Shown piece after piece: positions 40,831 to 48,817 of a stretch of DNA of 64,000 bases. The DNA comes from Bacillota bacterium (lineage in GTDB: Bacteria; Bacillota; Clostridia; Lachnospirales; Lachnospiraceae): assembly GCA_023411215.1 (NCBI GenBank), contig JAEYOY010000030.1, positions 25,947-89,946 of the forward strand. Reading direction: 5' to 3'. The translations under genes and the position numbers were made by a program. The stretch's first letter is position 1, and the number at the start of each line of letters is the position of its first letter. The notes beneath the pieces are model-generated. The model did no database searches, had not been told where the DNA came from, and saw only the letters and a program-made list of their open reading frames with translations.

Positions 40831-42918
40831 ATGAAAAGAGTATTAGCACTTATGCTGGCAGTGGTTCTTGGGTTTAGCCTTCTGACAGCATGCAGCAAAC
40901 CTTCAAACAATGAAGATGAGAAACAGAATCCTACTCCGGTTGCCACGGAGGAGACTACCGGTGGGGAGAGTGCACCAAGCGACGCAGCAAAAGAAGCACC
41001 GATGCTTGCTGAGCAGGTTGCTGCTGGAACACTTCCGGTATTGGCAGAACGTTTGCCGGTGGCTGAAGATGTTATGGTTGAAAAGGATGTTCTGTCGCTG
41101 GGTGAGTATGGCGGCAGCGTTACTGCTACTACGAATGACGGTGGTCGTTGGGGATGGGGCCCTTATACTGAACAAAGTATGTTCCGTTTTAAATTAGATG
41201 GCTCCGGCGAAGTAGAGGCAAATGTATGTAAGGATTATTATCCAAATGAAGATGCTTCCGTTTGGACAATTGAGCTTCGTAAAGGCATGAAGTGGTCTGA
41301 TGGACATCCATTTACAGCCGATGATGTGATATTCTATTATGATCACATGTCAACTCCTGCATTGAATGCCGACCGTACAGCAGTGGGTGTAGAGGAAGCG
41401 GGATATTATCCTGCTTATACATCGAAGCCCTACAATTGCTATCAGGTAACTAAGGATGGTAAGAATTACTGGGCAGAATTTGCTAAGGTTGATGATTATA
41501 CGTTTACAGTAACCTTCGCTGCTCCGAAGCCGAACTTCCCGGAAGCAGTAGCTGTAGATAATAAGTGGATGTTCTTACCGAAGCATTTTTATGTTAATTA
41601 TGTGGCACGTAAAGACGGTGTAGCGGATGATGCTACCTTCCCTCTAATTACACAAGAACAGGCGATTGCCAATGCGAACAAGGATTTTGGCAGAGCGTGG
41701 GAAGATTACGGCACCATGGGTAAAGACATCGGTTATTATAACTGGGATTATGCGATTGTTCCCCAGATCAGAAGTTTCATTGCTGTGAAAGACAACTGGA
41801 ATACCGTGGGTGAGACTTATGAGTTGGTTCGTAATCCTTATTTCTGGAAAACCGATAGTGAAGGCCGTCAATTACCTTATCTTGATAGCTTGAAATTTAT
41901 CATTATTAATGATGCGGATCAGATCGTGTTAAAACAAACTGCAGGTGAAATCGATATCTCTACCGTTGAATTTGGTGATTATGCAACCATAGCAACCGCA
42001 ACTCAAGCTACACATACGATTGTTCCTTGGTTTAGACCGGAATGGCAGAGCGGACCTGCTTTGGCTCTGTGTCAGACAGTACAGGATCCGGATAAACGAG
42101 CACTATTCCAGGATATCCGCTTTAGAGAGGCACTTTCCATCAGTGTTGATAGAAACCTGATGAATGCCACCTTGATGAGTGGTCAATCCAAGCCTGCACA
42201 GGCAGCACCTGCTGAAGGTACCTCTTCTTATGATGCAGATTGGACAAGTAAATGGACGGAGTTTAATGTTGATAAGGCGAACAGCATACTTGATGAGATA
42301 ACAGAGCCTTGGGACAAGGCACCGGGTACCTATCGCAAGATGAAGGGTACTAACAGGGATGTTGAAATCGTTATATCTACCAGTGACATCACCAAGGAAG
42401 GCGATTACATTACCTTGTTGCAGACTGCTTACAAAGCGATTGGTGTTAAGGTTTCTGACAAGGTAGATGCAGAAATTGCGAAATCAATTCTAGTTAATAA
42501 TATAGAAGCTAAGTTTGAGGGTGTTAACATAACATCTCCTGCAATCCGCCCTGACATCATCGTTCCGATGCGTAACTTCAGCTGTTGGTACGGTGCATAC
42601 GGTAAATGGTATGAGGATGGCAAGACCACAGCTAACGGTGGTGTTGAGCCTACCGGCGCTATTCTTGAATTAATCAATGCTTATGATGCGATAAAAACAG
42701 CAACAGGGGATAACAGAGAAGCGATTGTAGCAGAAAATGTTCAGAAGATTTATGATTTACATAAGGAGAATACTTGGATCATCGGCTTCCTTGCTCCGCT
42801 GCCAATAAATTTCTTTGTTAATAACAATGTTAAGAATTTCCCCTCCAACGTTGCATGGGCAGATGAGTACCGATTTGCAAGCATGATGCGTCCCGAACAA
42901 TTATATTTAGCAAAGTAA
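40831..42918 (+). CDS. ABC importer substrate-binding lipoprotein (SBP_bac_5 family)
   Basis: 695 aa. The signal peptide and lipobox MKRVLALML...LLTAC (lipidated Cys21) anchor it outside the membrane, followed by an acidic Ser/Thr-rich linker (about 22-60). The mature domain is of the oligopeptide/oligosaccharide type, with the signature WTIELRKGMKWSDGHPFTADDVIFYYDHM and FREALSISVDRNLMN. It delivers the solute to the two permeases encoded downstream. Proteins of this family import oligosaccharides as well as peptides, and here the neighbours are glycosidases, so an oligosaccharide is likely. AGGAGG precedes the ATG. Confidence 0.9.
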   Translation: MKRVLALMLAVVLGFSLLTACSKPSNNEDEKQNPTPVATEETTGGESAPSDAAKEAPMLAEQVAAGTLPVLAERLPVAEDVMVEKDVLSLGEYGGSVTATTNDGGRWGWGPYTEQSMFRFKLDGSGEVEANVCKDYYPNEDASVWTIELRKGMKWSDGHPFTADDVIFYYDHMSTPALNADRTAVGVEEAGYYPAYTSKPYNCYQVTKDGKNYWAEFAKVDDYTFTVTFAAPKPNFPEAVAVDNKWMFLPKHFYVNYVARKDGVADDATFPLITQEQAIANANKDFGRAWEDYGTMGKDIGYYNWDYAIVPQIRSFIAVKDNWNTVGETYELVRNPYFWKTDSEGRQLPYLDSLKFIIINDADQIVLKQTAGEIDISTVEFGDYATIATATQATHTIVPWFRPEWQSGPALALCQTVQDPDKRALFQDIRFREALSISVDRNLMNATLMSGQSKPAQAAPAEGTSSYDADWTSKWTEFNVDKANSILDEITEPWDKAPGTYRKMKGTNRDVEIVISTSDITKEGDYITLLQTAYKAIGVKVSDKVDAEIAKSILVNNIEAKFEGVNITSPAIRPDIIVPMRNFSCWYGAYGKWYEDGKTTANGGVEPTGAILELINAYDAIKTATGDNREAIVAENVQKIYDLHKENTWIIGFLAPLPINFFVNNNVKNFPSNVAWADEYRFASMMRPEQLYLAK

Positions 42919-42982
42919 GATGAATAAAGGATTATAGTAAAGCAAAAATGCTAAGGAAGAAGCGATGAAGTCTGTACAGTGG

Positions 42983-43006
42983 TGCGAACTCATTGTTCTT
43001 CCGGGT
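42983..43006 (+). repeat. Partial copy of the TTGTTCTTCC composite repeat
   Basis: TGCGAACTCATTGTTCTTCC plus GGGT matches the 3' half of the nested-hairpin repeats at 59619 and 63421 with one mismatch in about 20 bases. Confidence 0.55.
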
Positions 43007-43010
43007 TCCC

Positions 43011-43055
43011 GGGCTTTTGCTAAATGGCAGGATTTTGCCTCTTTTGCAAAAGCCC
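43011..43055 (+). promoter_or_regulatory. Intra-operon hairpin between binding-protein and permease genes
   Basis: Perfect 10-base stem GGGCTTTTGC/GCAAAAGCCC (43011-43020 with 43046-43055) with an inner GGCA/TGCC stem. Hairpins at this place usually stabilise or partly terminate the transcript, so that the binding protein is made in excess over the permeases. Confidence 0.7.
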
Positions 43056-43106
43056 AAATCTAATTAAAGGTAAATGTAGTTGAGAAGGGTTCTATGGTGA
43101 TAAGTT

Positions 43107-44099
43107 ATGGATAAATGGAGATATATTGCAAAAAGGCTTATGCTGGCCTTTTTCACGTTATTGATGATTACCTTCGTGGTATTTTTTGTAATTCAGCTTC
43201 CGCCTGGGGACTTTGTGGACAGCTTGGTAACGGATATGATTGCACAGGGAGAGACTGTAACGGAGATGGATATCGCAAACCTGCGTGCCATGTATAAGGT
43301 GGATCGGCCATTCATGATACAGTATGTTGATTGGCTTGGCGGTATTGTGACAGGTGACTGGGGTACCTCCTTTTATTACAACCAAACTGTTTTGGTAAAG
43401 ATCGGTGAGACACTTGGGGCGACCTTGATGATTTCGTTGATCACCTTGATTGTTACTTATCTGATAGCCATTCCGATAGCAATCTATTCTGCTAAGCATC
43501 AATACTCGATCGGCGATTATGCCTTTACCCTGATCGGCTTCATTGGTATGGCTGTTCCACACTTTTTGTTGGCAATTCTATTGATGTATTTGTCTTATAA
43601 GTGGACGGGTAAACCGATCATGGGACTATTCCCGGAAGGGGGTATTACTTCCTGGGCAACGTTCTTAGATTTCTTAAAGCGATTAATTATACCGACTATT
43701 GTTATTAGTATGTCGGGTGCCTGCGGGCTGATCCGAAGCGTTCGTGCCCAGATGCTGGATGAGCAGGAAAAGCCATATGTACTTTGCGCAAGAGCAAAGG
43801 GTGTCAGTGAGAAAACAATAACCTATAAATATGAAATGCGTGCGGTTGTTAATCCGATAGTAAGCGGGCTTGGAGGAATGATCTCCGGTATATTCAACGG
43901 TTCGACCATTACGGCAATCGTGTTGATGCTTCCGACACAGGGTCCGATATTATTAAAGGCTCTGCAATCTCAGGATGTATATCTATCTGGAGGTATCCTT
44001 TTGATTTCGGCAACGCTGGTCGTCATCGGTACATTGATATCTGATTTACTGCTTGCAGTTCTTGACCCAAGAATTAAGTTTCTAGAGGAGAGTAAATAA
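43107..44099 (+). CDS. ABC importer permease, OppB/DppB type
   Basis: 330-aa membrane protein with six predicted helices, starting with the typical basic N-terminus and helix MDKWRYIAKRLMLAFFTLLMITFVVFFVIQLPPGDF. The cytoplasmic EAA loop, which contacts the ATPases, reads YVLCARAKGVSEKTITYKYEMR. It forms a heterodimer with the OppC-type protein, whose start overlaps its stop by one base. It is the second gene of the five-gene importer. Confidence 0.9.
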   Translation: MDKWRYIAKRLMLAFFTLLMITFVVFFVIQLPPGDFVDSLVTDMIAQGETVTEMDIANLRAMYKVDRPFMIQYVDWLGGIVTGDWGTSFYYNQTVLVKIGETLGATLMISLITLIVTYLIAIPIAIYSAKHQYSIGDYAFTLIGFIGMAVPHFLLAILLMYLSYKWTGKPIMGLFPEGGITSWATFLDFLKRLIIPTIVISMSGACGLIRSVRAQMLDEQEKPYVLCARAKGVSEKTITYKYEMRAVVNPIVSGLGGMISGIFNGSTITAIVLMLPTQGPILLKALQSQDVYLSGGILLISATLVVIGTLISDLLLAVLDPRIKFLEESK

Positions 44100-45292
44100 T
44101 GAGCCAAGAGAATATAACGAACCATTCTGCTCCTGAAAGTAGTAATTTAAGTGAAAAGGAAATGAAAAAGCTTGAAAAAAAGCGTATAAAACAAGAAAAA
44201 TATTATACATCCTCACAGTGGCAATTAATGGGAAGAAAGCTTCTGAAGCATAAACTTGCACTGATCAGTTTCATTATATTGGCGTTGCTATATACAGGTG
44301 CTGCCTTTGCCAGCTTTATCGCTCCGCAAGGTTTAGAGGATTTCTCGGCAACCTATTCCAATGCCCCTCCGAGCAAGGTGCATTTTGTACATGAAGGACA
44401 GTTTATCGGCCCGTTTGTATATGAAATAGAGATTTCACATGATAAATTTTTGAATAAAATCTTCCTGGAGAATACAGAGAAGCCTTACAAAATTCAATTT
44501 CTTGTAAAAGGTTCTTCTTATAAATTGTTCGGCTTTATAAAAAGTGACGTGCACTTATTCGGCATTGATAATTCGGAGCTGCCGCCGGGAAAGGATAAGG
44601 TAAATGTCATGCTCTTTGGGGCAGATCAGCTTGGCCGCGATTTGTTCTCTAGAATATTAATCGGTAGTCAGGTGTCTCTGACTGTACCATTGATCGGAAC
44701 CTTTATGTCGTTCCTGCTTGCAATTGTCATTGGTGGTATCTCCGGCTATTACGGTGGAATTATTGATACAGTGATACAAAGAATTATTGAGGTAATCTCC
44801 TCCTTTCCCACATTACCGTTATGGATGGCTCTTTCAGCCGCTATTCCACCCGGTATCTCAGTAGTAAAGGTATACATATTTATTACCCTCATTATGTCAT
44901 TAGTTAGCTGGCCGGGACTGGCAAGAACGGTTCGCAGTAAATTTCTTTCATTGAAGAAAGAAGATTACGTCATGGCTGCAAGACTGGCAGGTGTGTCAGA
45001 TGCCAAGATTATCGCAAAGCATCTTGTTCCCGGTTTCATGAGCTACCTAATCGTAAACCTTACCTTAGGAATTCCAAGTATGATATTAGGAGAGACCTCA
45101 ATGAGCTTTCTTGGGCTTGGAATGCGTGCACCGGCAACCAGCTGGGGTGTACTGTTGCAGGAGTGCCAGAGTATCAGTAATATTGCCAACTGTCCGTGGA
45201 AGTTAATTCCGGTCCTATTTGTAGGTATAGCTGTACTGGCATTCAATTTCCTGGGTGATGGCTTGCGTGATGCGGCAGACCCTTATAAATAA
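44099..45292 (+). CDS. ABC importer permease, OppC/DppC type
   Basis: 397 aa, longer than typical OppC. The charged cytoplasmic N-terminus (about 1-45) and first helix are followed by an extracytoplasmic insertion of about 120 residues (GLEDFSATYSNAPPSKVHF to the DQLGRDLFSR motif). The core permease with its EAA loop DYVMAARLAGVSDAKIIAKHLVPG comes next, ending FLGDGLRDAADP. The insertion with a conserved FGADQLGRDLFSRILIGSQ junction is typical of sugar/peptide systems of this branch. It overlaps the upstream permease by one base and ends 12 bases before the first ATPase. Confidence 0.9.
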   Translation: MSQENITNHSAPESSNLSEKEMKKLEKKRIKQEKYYTSSQWQLMGRKLLKHKLALISFIILALLYTGAAFASFIAPQGLEDFSATYSNAPPSKVHFVHEGQFIGPFVYEIEISHDKFLNKIFLENTEKPYKIQFLVKGSSYKLFGFIKSDVHLFGIDNSELPPGKDKVNVMLFGADQLGRDLFSRILIGSQVSLTVPLIGTFMSFLLAIVIGGISGYYGGIIDTVIQRIIEVISSFPTLPLWMALSAAIPPGISVVKVYIFITLIMSLVSWPGLARTVRSKFLSLKKEDYVMAARLAGVSDAKIIAKHLVPGFMSYLIVNLTLGIPSMILGETSMSFLGLGMRAPATSWGVLLQECQSISNIANCPWKLIPVLFVGIAVLAFNFLGDGLRDAADPYK

Positions 45293-45304
45293 GCGAGGTA
45301 TTAG

Positions 45305-46312
45305 ATGGAAAAGAATGTAGTTGTAGTCGAAGATCTGAATATAAAAATTAAACTGGATGAAGGCGTGCTTACTCCGCTGCGCGGGATTAGCTTTACAATC
45401 AAAGAGAATGAAACCCTCGGATTAGTTGGAGAATCGGGCTGCGGTAAGAGCTTGACCAGTAAGGCTATCATGGGGATTAACGATAAGAAGTGCACTACAA
45501 CCGGCAAGATCACCTTTGCGAATGATGGCAAAGAGCTGAGCTTATTGGATATGAAGTTTGGTGGTGCTCAGATAAGGAGTATTCGCGGTAAAAATATATC
45601 GATGATATTCCAGGAGCCGATGAGCTCATTCTCACCGCTCTTTACCATTGGTCACCAGATCTCTGAGTTTGTTCGTCTGCATATGACAAAGGACAAGAAG
45701 AAGGCAAAGGAAATCTCAATTGAAGCGATGCGTAAAGTGGGTATCGCTAATCCGGAGAAAAGATTTAATCAATATCCTCATGAATTCTCAGGAGGTATGC
45801 TACAGAGAGCGTTGATTGCAATGGCATTGGTCTGTAACCCAAAGCTTCTGATAGCAGATGAACCAACTACTGCCCTTGACGTTACAATTCAGGCGCAAAT
45901 TCTTGAGCTGATGAAGGAATTGCAGAAGGAATATAAGATGGCGATTCTGTACATTACCCATGATCTCGGAACGGTTGCAAAAGTCTGTGACCGAGTGGCA
46001 GTTATGTATCTTGGGAAAATCGTAGAGATTGCTCCTGTCAAGGATATCTTCCAAAAGCCTCTCCATCCGTATACCATCGGATTGATGGGTTCTGTTCATA
46101 AGATTGGCGGTGGTCATGATCGTCTGTATTCTATCGAAGGAACGGTACCGCTCGCAATGAATCTGGCTAATCAATGTGGCTTCTACGAGCGCTGCGAATA
46201 CCGTATAGAGGGTAAATGTAATTGCAGCGAGCCGTCCTTGGTGGAAGTGGAAGAAGGACATTTCGTAGCCTGTTATGCAGATGTGACTACTATAAAGAAG
46301 AAAGATCAGTAA
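45305..46312 (+). CDS. ABC importer ATPase, OppD/DppD type
   Basis: 335 aa. Walker A is GESGCGKSLTS, the Q-loop FQEPMSSFSP, the signature EFSGGMLQRALIA and Walker B LLIADEPTTALDVT, with H-loop THDLGTV. The C-terminal oligopeptide-transporter extension has the cysteine cluster CGFYERCEYRIEGKCNC, which in this family may hold an iron-sulfur cluster. It pairs with the OppF-type ATPase encoded 12 bases later. It energises uptake of the glycan captured by the lipoprotein. Confidence 0.92.
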   Translation: MEKNVVVVEDLNIKIKLDEGVLTPLRGISFTIKENETLGLVGESGCGKSLTSKAIMGINDKKCTTTGKITFANDGKELSLLDMKFGGAQIRSIRGKNISMIFQEPMSSFSPLFTIGHQISEFVRLHMTKDKKKAKEISIEAMRKVGIANPEKRFNQYPHEFSGGMLQRALIAMALVCNPKLLIADEPTTALDVTIQAQILELMKELQKEYKMAILYITHDLGTVAKVCDRVAVMYLGKIVEIAPVKDIFQKPLHPYTIGLMGSVHKIGGGHDRLYSIEGTVPLAMNLANQCGFYERCEYRIEGKCNCSEPSLVEVEEGHFVACYADVTTIKKKDQ

Positions 46313-46324
46313 GGGGGGATTGTT

Positions 46325-47317
46325 ATGTCGGAAACTATATTAAAAGTAAAAGAAATGAGCAAGACCTTCTCTTCGAATAAAGTAAATGTTAGAGCAGTGA
46401 ATAATGTAAGCTTTGAGGTAAATAAGGGTGAGACTGTCGGTATCGTTGGTGAATCCGGTTGTGGAAAAACCACTCTGGGGCGCTGCATTGTGAAGGCCAT
46501 CGATGCGACTGACGGCGAGGTATTATATTTTGCCGAGGATGGGACGGAATACAATCTTCAGCATATTGATAAGGTGTCCATGAAAACCATAAGAAAAGAG
46601 ATACAGATGATTTTCCAAGATCCCTTTTCTTCTCTGGATCCGCGAATGACGGTATTTGATATTATTTCCGAACCGTTAAGAGCAAATTATAAGCTATCAA
46701 AGAAGGAAATAGAAAATAGAGTGAAGGAAATTGCGGTAAAGGTCGGCCTTAATCCCAGTTATCTAAAGCGATATCCCCATGCTTTTTCCGGTGGACAGCG
46801 TCAAAGAATTGGAATTGCCAGAGCTCTGGTATTATATCCCCGTTTGATTGTATGTGATGAAGCTGTATCAGCTCTTGATGTATCTGTTCAGGCGCAGGTG
46901 GTGAATCTGCTGATGGACCTTCAGAAGGAGTTGAAGCTTACCTATCTGTTCATTAGTCATGACTTATCAGTGGTTGAGCATATCTCAGATAAGGTAGGGG
47001 TTATGTATCTTGGTAAGATGGTTGAGTATACCACCAGTGAGGAATTGTTTAAAAATCCGATGCACCCCTATACTGAGGCACTCATTTCGGCGGTTCCTAT
47101 CGCGGACCCGACGGTTGAGAATGAGAGAATTCCATTGCAGGGAGAGATTCCGAATCCGGCAAACCCGCCGTCCGGATGCTTCTTTCATACAAGGTGCAAA
47201 TATTGTATTGATAAATGTAAAACAGATGAAGTTGATTTTATAGAGAAGGAGCAGGGACATTACGTAGCATGCCATAGAGCAGATGAATTGAAGCTTCAGG
47301 GAATTATCAAAGAATAA
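46325..47317 (+). CDS. ABC importer ATPase, OppF/DppF type
   Basis: 330 aa. Walker A is GESGCGKTTLGR, the Q-loop FQDPFSSLDPRMTV, the signature AFSGGQRQRIGIARAL and Walker B LIVCDEAVSALDVS, with H-loop SHDLSVVEHI. The C-terminal extension has the conserved cysteines GCFFHTRCKYCIDKCKTDE. Heterodimer partner of the OppD-type ATPase; last of the five importer genes. AGGGGGG lies before the ATG. A HAD-protein gene follows after five bases or so, suggesting one long transcript into the glycan genes. Confidence 0.92.
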   Translation: MSETILKVKEMSKTFSSNKVNVRAVNNVSFEVNKGETVGIVGESGCGKTTLGRCIVKAIDATDGEVLYFAEDGTEYNLQHIDKVSMKTIRKEIQMIFQDPFSSLDPRMTVFDIISEPLRANYKLSKKEIENRVKEIAVKVGLNPSYLKRYPHAFSGGQRQRIGIARALVLYPRLIVCDEAVSALDVSVQAQVVNLLMDLQKELKLTYLFISHDLSVVEHISDKVGVMYLGKMVEYTTSEELFKNPMHPYTEALISAVPIADPTVENERIPLQGEIPNPANPPSGCFFHTRCKYCIDKCKTDEVDFIEKEQGHYVACHRADELKLQGIIKE

Positions 47318-47345
47318 TTCGATGCTACTGGACCAAAGAAAGAAG

Positions 47346-47906
47346 ATGAAAAAAGAATTAATAGTATTTATTGATAGCGGTGATACTTTAGTGGATGAGT
47401 CAACCGAGGTGAAAAATGTAATAGGTACCGTTCTTAAGGCAGAGCTGTTCCCGGGAGCGGAGGAAAACCTGGTGAAGCTCTATGATAATGGTTATACCAT
47501 AGCTCTTGTTGCCGATGGGACCAAGACTTCCTTTGATAATATCTATCTTGCGAATGAGTTGGATTACTGCTTTAGTGCTAAGGCTATCTCAGGAGAATTG
47601 GGGCAGGAAAAACCCGCACCAATTATGTTCCAGCATGCCATGAAAGAACTGGGACTAACGGATAGTGATAAGCACCGTATTGTGATGATAGGAAATAATC
47701 TAAAGAGGGATGTTGTCGGAGCGAACAGAATGGGTATTGTGTCGATATTAGCAAGTTATAGTCCCCGTTATGATATGAGTCCAATTAATCAGGAAGAAAC
47801 ACCGGATTATATCCTGGATTCTCCGGATAAGCTTTTTGAACTTATGGAAGAACTGGAGCTTAAGCTAAGAAACAAGAAAAGCATTAAGAAAAATTGTGAC
47901 TATTAA
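47346..47906 (+). CDS. HAD-superfamily hydrolase with variant DSGDT motif
   Basis: 186-aa cytoplasmic protein from the chosen ATG; 47322 is an in-frame alternative with no better ribosome site. It has the Rossmann-like HAD core: motif I FIDSGDTLVDE, motif II VADGTKTS, a lysine motif QEKPAPIMF and motif IV MIGNNLKRDVVGANRMG. Classical phosphatases have D-x-D-x-T in motif I; here the second Asp is Gly followed by Asp (DSGDT), so the acid/base residue is displaced. It may be a sugar phosphatase with altered chemistry. The place between the importer and glycosidases suggests a role on an imported sugar phosphate. Confidence 0.75.
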   Translation: MKKELIVFIDSGDTLVDESTEVKNVIGTVLKAELFPGAEENLVKLYDNGYTIALVADGTKTSFDNIYLANELDYCFSAKAISGELGQEKPAPIMFQHAMKELGLTDSDKHRIVMIGNNLKRDVVGANRMGIVSILASYSPRYDMSPINQEETPDYILDSPDKLFELMEELELKLRNKKSIKKNCDY

Positions 47907-47932
47907 ATAGTTTAATATTGTAGGAGAGAGAG

Positions 47933-48634
47933 GTGGGATGTGTAGAAGAGTACACATCCTGTAAGTATATGACTGATCATGAACTGGCCGTAAAATATGC
48001 GCCACATCTTTATTTTGATAAGAATGAACCCTTTACTATTGATCAGATTGGTTATGATATTATCAGATCTTCTGGTAGGAGTAAATCCTTTGAGCGGGAT
48101 ATCTGGATTGATAAGGATAAAGTGGCATTTGTAATAGAATATCAACTTTATTATGATTTTGACATACAGCATATGTATGATTTGGAACATTTCTGGGTGT
48201 ATGTCGGCTACGATGGCAGTGTGGTGGACGGAGAAGCAAGTGCTCATGGCAGTCATATGAATTGCTTTCAATATACTCAGGCATTAGAAGAGGAGACTCA
48301 TATTCCGATCTACATTCAACCGGGGAAGCATGCGGTATTACCGGATGGAAAGCTCTTCCGATTATTCAGTGACGTTGATGTGGTTTGTCATAAATATGCA
48401 GGTACTGCCGGGCTACTTGTAACAAAGTTGTTTCAAGGAATCCTGCATAAGAATTCTTACATAGATTATCAGGTATGTAATTATATCAGAGAAAACTTCT
48501 CGTTTCGACCGACACTGGAATTTGATTCGATACAGTATAACGAAGATATTATTGTGACCTGGGATGAGCTATATAAGATTATTCCGGTGAGAATAGAGCG
48601 ACTATTGAAAAAGCTGGGGATATGCAATGTTTAA
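47933..48634 (+). CDS. Protein of unknown function in the glycan locus
   Basis: 233 aa with no signal peptide or membrane helix. GTG start with AGGAGA close upstream; an internal ATG at 47969 (MTDHELAVKYAPHLYFD) is also possible. Conserved-looking features are YAPHLYFDKNEPFTI near the N-terminus, YDLEHFWVYVGYDGSVVDGEASAHGSH in the middle (a D-x-E-H-x-x-V pattern with a later His-Gly) and PGKHAVLPDGKLFRLF. The EH...HG residues could bind metal or catalyse hydrolysis; the pattern faintly recalls Vps62/DUF946-like proteins. It lies between the HAD and DUF5054 genes, so a part in the glycan pathway is inferred. Confidence 0.6.
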   Translation: MGCVEEYTSCKYMTDHELAVKYAPHLYFDKNEPFTIDQIGYDIIRSSGRSKSFERDIWIDKDKVAFVIEYQLYYDFDIQHMYDLEHFWVYVGYDGSVVDGEASAHGSHMNCFQYTQALEEETHIPIYIQPGKHAVLPDGKLFRLFSDVDVVCHKYAGTAGLLVTKLFQGILHKNSYIDYQVCNYIRENFSFRPTLEFDSIQYNEDIIVTWDELYKIIPVRIERLLKKLGICNV

Positions 48635-48668
48635 TTATAATAAATTAACATGCCTACCCTTTGTGTTT

Positions 48669-48754
48669 GTTTGTGCCGAGAATTACTCAGGCACAAACTT
48701 GGAGGTGTAGATTATGCTTTTCAATCATTCGCATTATCATTCTTGCTGATAAGG
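48669..48754 (+). promoter_or_regulatory. Hairpin and 11-codon leader ORF before the DUF5054 gene
   Basis: GTTTGTGCC (about 48667-48675) pairs with GGCACAAAC (about 48690-48698) and is followed at once by TTGGAGG and an ATG (48714). The ATG opens an 11-codon frame, MLFNHSHYHSC, with three His codons, ending at TGA 48747-48749. The true gene starts at 48818. Possibly a regulatory leader peptide. Confidence 0.35.
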
Positions 48755-48817
48755 CACCGTGAATTCGGGCGAATAATGACCATAACATAAGATTACGAAT
48801 TGAAAGAAGAGGTTCCT

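Noticed and set aside
45800..46261. 153-codon minus-strand frame inside the OppD-type gene
   Set aside because: Shadow of a strongly conserved ATPase; no start signal.
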